Source: CAXSEF01 sp964236585 (GTDB taxonomy: Bacteria; Pseudomonadota; Alphaproteobacteria; Acetobacterales; Acetobacteraceae). Taken from it: a stretch of 7,502 nt of DNA. The stretch spans positions 1-7,502 of the forward strand of contig CAXSFE010000144.1 in assembly GCA_964236585.1 (NCBI GenBank), written 5' to 3'. Below the pieces are notes generated by a model. The model was given only the letters and a program-made list of their open reading frames with translations. It was not told the DNA's origin and ran no database searches. This document shows, piece by piece, positions 5,764-7,502 of this stretch (position 1 is the first letter of the stretch; each line of letters opens with the position of its first letter). Made by a program: the position numbers and the translations under genes.

Positions 5764-6893
5764 CAGCCCCCGCCCTCCGCCCCGCCACCGGCGCGGGGAG
5801 GAACCCGCCCGCCCAGCCCCGCCACGATCCCCAGTAGCTCGTCCACCCGGTGCGCGCAGGTGTGGCGCGCCAGGATCGCAGCCAGCCCCCGCGCCGCCAC
5901 CCCCGCCCGCAGCCCCGCGTCCTCCCGCAGCGCCCGCACGTGCCCCCGCACCGCCTCCCCGTCCACCGCCACGAGAAAATCCTCCCCCGGCGTGAACAGC
6001 CCCTCGCTGTCCGCCCATGGCGCCGACACCAGCGGGATCCCGCACGCCAGCGCCTCGAACACCCGGATCGTCGGGATCCCCGGCAGCCGCGTCGCATACC
6101 ACCGCCGCGGCACATGCACCGTCATCAAGTGCCGCGCGAACACCCCTGGCGCCCGCGGGTTGGCCAGCCACCCCCGATACCGCGCCCCGTACCGCGCCAG
6201 CATCGCCAGCGCCTCCTCCGGATAGCGCACCCCGTGCACATCGAGCGCCACCCCCTCCGCCCGCAGCGGCGCGAGCAGGAACGCCTCCAGCTCCGCCGTC
6301 CGCTCCCCGTCCCCCCAGTTCCCCACCCACACCGCGCCCTCGCGCTCGCCCTCGACCGCCGGCGGCCGGAACAGCCGCACGTCCGCCGCCTCGTGCCAGG
6401 TGAACACCCGGCCGCCCCACCCCCAGCCGCGATACACCGCGCTCAGCGCCTCCCCGAACGCCAGCACCCCGTCGTACCCCGACAGGTCGTACCGCCGCAT
6501 CGCCTCCGGGTCGCTGACCGCGCGATGGTGCGTGTCGTGGAACAACAGCGAGAAGCGCCCGCCCGTCGCCCGCCGCGCCCCGATCGCCGCCACCAGCGCC
6601 GGCTCCGTCCACTCGTGCACCAGCACCAGCTCCGCCCCGTCGAGCATCGCGTCCAGGTCCGGCTCCACCCCCAACCGCATCGACCCCAGCTCCGGGTAGT
6701 GCTCTGCGAACGCCCCCAGCCCCGCCTCGCCCGCGTCGCGCACCAGGTTCTCCCGGCTCCACGACTCCTCCGGCTCGAACACCCGCACCTCGTGCCCCCG
6801 CGCCATCAGCTCGCGCAGCACGCCGCGCAGGAAGTGCGCGTTGCCGTGGTTCCAGCAGGACTCCAGCGAGTGCGTCACGTAGACGACCCGCAT
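5763..6893 (-). CDS. CgeB-like glycosyltransferase, first of the three tandem copies
   Basis: The 376-residue product is the third CgeB-type glycosyltransferase. It starts MRVVYVTHSLESCWNHGNAH, then RGHEVRVFEPEESW, and has a middle section with LVHEWTEPALVAAIG and FHDTHHRAVS. The C-terminal half carries IRVFEALACGIPLVSAPW from about residue 276, FTPGEDFLVA, and the tail motif RHTCAHRVDELLGIV. About 15 final residues (PPRAGGGAEGGG) are low in complexity. The start at 6893 fits the family N terminus, but only GA/C-poor sequence (ACTTTCGTCCTG) precedes it and I see no good ribosome binding site. Initiation may be weak or depend on the structured leader at 6894-6993. The stop overlaps the next start by one base. 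Lower similarity to the other two suggests an older duplication. Confidence 0.86.
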   Translation of the reverse strand: MRVVYVTHSLESCWNHGNAHFLRGVLRELMARGHEVRVFEPEESWSRENLVRDAGEAGLGAFAEHYPELGSMRLGVEPDLDAMLDGAELVLVHEWTEPALVAAIGARRATGGRFSLLFHDTHHRAVSDPEAMRRYDLSGYDGVLAFGEALSAVYRGWGWGGRVFTWHEAADVRLFRPPAVEGEREGAVWVGNWGDGERTAELEAFLLAPLRAEGVALDVHGVRYPEEALAMLARYGARYRGWLANPRAPGVFARHLMTVHVPRRWYATRLPGIPTIRVFEALACGIPLVSAPWADSEGLFTPGEDFLVAVDGEAVRGHVRALREDAGLRAGVAARGLAAILARHTCAHRVDELLGIVAGLGGRVPPRAGGGAEGGG

Positions 6894-6993
6894 CAGGACG
6901 AAAGTCCGCTAGGAAGAAAAGCAAGGCCGGGCTCTGCCCGGACCCGCAAAGGGTCCGAGGACCCTTTGATCCCATTCCTTAAGCATAGGATTC
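6894..6993 (-). promoter_or_regulatory. Hairpin-rich leader between two glycosyltransferase genes
   Basis: Read on the - strand, this gap forms three hairpins: CCTTGAG/CTTAAGG (pairing of 6993-6999 with 6977-6983, one G-U), AAAGGGTCC/GGACCCTTT (6948-6967), and CCGGGC-AGA-GCCCGG (6927-6941). The first extends into the upstream coding end. The last is followed by the T-rich tail CCTTGCTTTTCTTCC, as in an intrinsic terminator. GGGTCC 6940-6945 (as GGACCC on +) can pair with either flank of the middle hairpin, so alternative folds exist. TTGAGA (6997-6992) resembles a -35 box, but the hexamer 17 nt on (TGGGAT) is a poor -10. A terminator or attenuator role is inferred, not shown. Confidence 0.4.
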
Positions 6994-7039
6994 TCAAGGC
7001 TCACCTTGGACGGAGTCCAGAGGCAGAGCCTCTGGCCTT
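6923..7039. repeat. Composite REP-like element with inverted hairpin ends
   Basis: The element begins AAGGCC and ends GGCCTT. Its left end is the hairpin CCGGGC-TCT-GCCCGG (6927-6941), and its right end is CCAGAGGC-AGA-GCCTCTGG (7017-7035). These two are in opposite orientation (TCT against AGA loop). Between them are the 9-bp palindrome at 6948-6967 and a weaker hairpin at 6977-6999. This layout recalls paired REP sequences. The right end recurs as a solo palindrome at 3585-3611. The element overlaps the last codons of the glycosyltransferase gene ending at 6994. Confidence 0.55.
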
Positions 7040-7502
7040 CCTTCGCCCCCGACCCTCCGATGCACCCCGGCCATCCCCTCCGCCATCTGCGCCACCCCGT
7101 ACAACCTCGCCCGCTCCCCCGCCGCCTCCGCCAACCCCTCCGGCGCATCCAGCGCCGCTCGCATCGCGTGCGCGAACCCCGCCGCGTCCCCCGGCGCCAC
7201 GAACAGCGCCGCCCCGTCCCACAGCTCGCGCAGGCTGGGGATGTCGGACAGCACCAGCGCCATCCCCGCCTGCGCCGCCTCCAGCACCGACAGCCCGAAC
7301 GGCTCGTAGCGCGCGGCCGACGCGAACACGCTCGCCGCCGCCATCGCATCCCCCAGCCCCGCCTCGTCCAGCACCCCCAGCCCCTGCAGGTGCTGCGGCC
7401 GGAACGCCGCCCCGTGCGGCCCGCGCACCGCGCCCGCCGCCCGCACCGGCGCGTCGAGCCGCCCCGCGGCCGTGTCCAGCACCGCGGCCCCCTTCGCCTC
7501 GT
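6994..7502 (-). CDS. GT4-type glycosyltransferase, C-terminal part (5' end outside window)
   Basis: About 169 residues of the C-terminal half are visible, and the frame is open through the right edge, so the start lies beyond 7502. The GT4 (group 1) signature is clear: SVFASAARYEPFGLSVLEAA with the E-x7-E motif (EPFGLSVLE), then GMALVLSDIPSLRELWDGAALFVAPGD, which is the nucleotide-sugar binding part of a GT-B fold enzyme. It would transfer a sugar from a nucleotide donor in the cytoplasm. It is unlike the three CgeB-type genes downstream. The last roughly 14 residues (RPEALPLDSVQGEP) are encoded by the REP-like palindrome and the sequence beyond it, so the natural C terminus may have been extended by the repeat. 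A GTG at 7482 opens the same frame but falls inside the domain and is not the start. It is probably the upstream member of the same transcription unit. Confidence 0.85.
   Translation of the reverse strand, partial: EAKGAAVLDTAAGRLDAPVRAAGAVRGPHGAAFRPQHLQGLGVLDEAGLGDAMAAASVFASAARYEPFGLSVLEAAQAGMALVLSDIPSLRELWDGAALFVAPGDAAGFAHAMRAALDAPEGLAEAAGERARLYGVAQMAEGMAGVHRRVGGEGRPEALPLDSVQGEP

Noticed and set aside
5764..6975. Upstream extension of the middle CgeB-like frame on the - strand
   Set aside because: It is a Gly/Ala-rich shadow of the gene at 5763-6893. The family N terminus and the ribosome site place the start at 5763.

Overview
The window comes from a very GC-rich bacterium. The best guess is an alphaproteobacterium of the Acetobacteraceae type. 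This rests on the strong G/C bias at third codon positions, the Tat-exported GMC dehydrogenase with a periplasmic cytochrome c, and AT-rich hairpin repeats between genes that I associate from memory with that group. The taxonomic call is an inference.

Left half, + strand (135-3570): a periplasmic redox set. In order there is a small mono-haem cytochrome c, a glyoxalase I-type VOC enzyme abutting it (TGA directly followed by ATG), a Tat-signal small subunit of the gluconate 2-dehydrogenase subunit 3 family, and an FAD-dependent GMC oxidoreductase. The likely working model is that the GMC flavoprotein folds in the cytoplasm, leaves through Tat in complex with its small subunit, oxidises a sugar, polyol or glycoside in the periplasm, and passes electrons to a c-type cytochrome, perhaps the one encoded here. 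The glyoxalase would remove methylglyoxal in the cytoplasm. The substrate cannot be read from the sequence.

The gaps either side of the small-subunit gene each hold one copy of a 138-bp bipartite repeat (945-1082 and 1794-1931). Two nearly invariant AT-rich hairpin blocks flank a spacer of 38-39 nt that differs between copies. Each copy starts 27-30 nt after a stop codon, in the same orientation. A 1-nt deletion in one block is offset by 1 nt in the spacer, so total length and one open reading frame are kept. This is the most curious structure in the window.

Right half, - strand (7502 down to 3615): a glycosyltransferase cluster converging on the redox set. Transcription order is a GT4-type glycosyltransferase cut by the window edge, then three tandem CgeB-like (COG4641-type) glycosyltransferases with 1-nt and 7-nt junctions. 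They probably build a surface or exopolysaccharide, but donors and acceptors are unknown. The only real gap in this cluster (6894-6993) is full of hairpins. A palindrome family with an AGA (or TCT) loop occurs as a solo copy between the convergent units (3585-3611) and as inverted ends of a composite element (6923-7039). Two copies differ by a compensatory base-pair change.

Other oddities are a short run of rare A/T-ending codons inside the middle CgeB-like gene and a GMC start codon that a longest-ORF rule would place inside the repeat. I found no tRNA, rRNA, CRISPR array or transposase.
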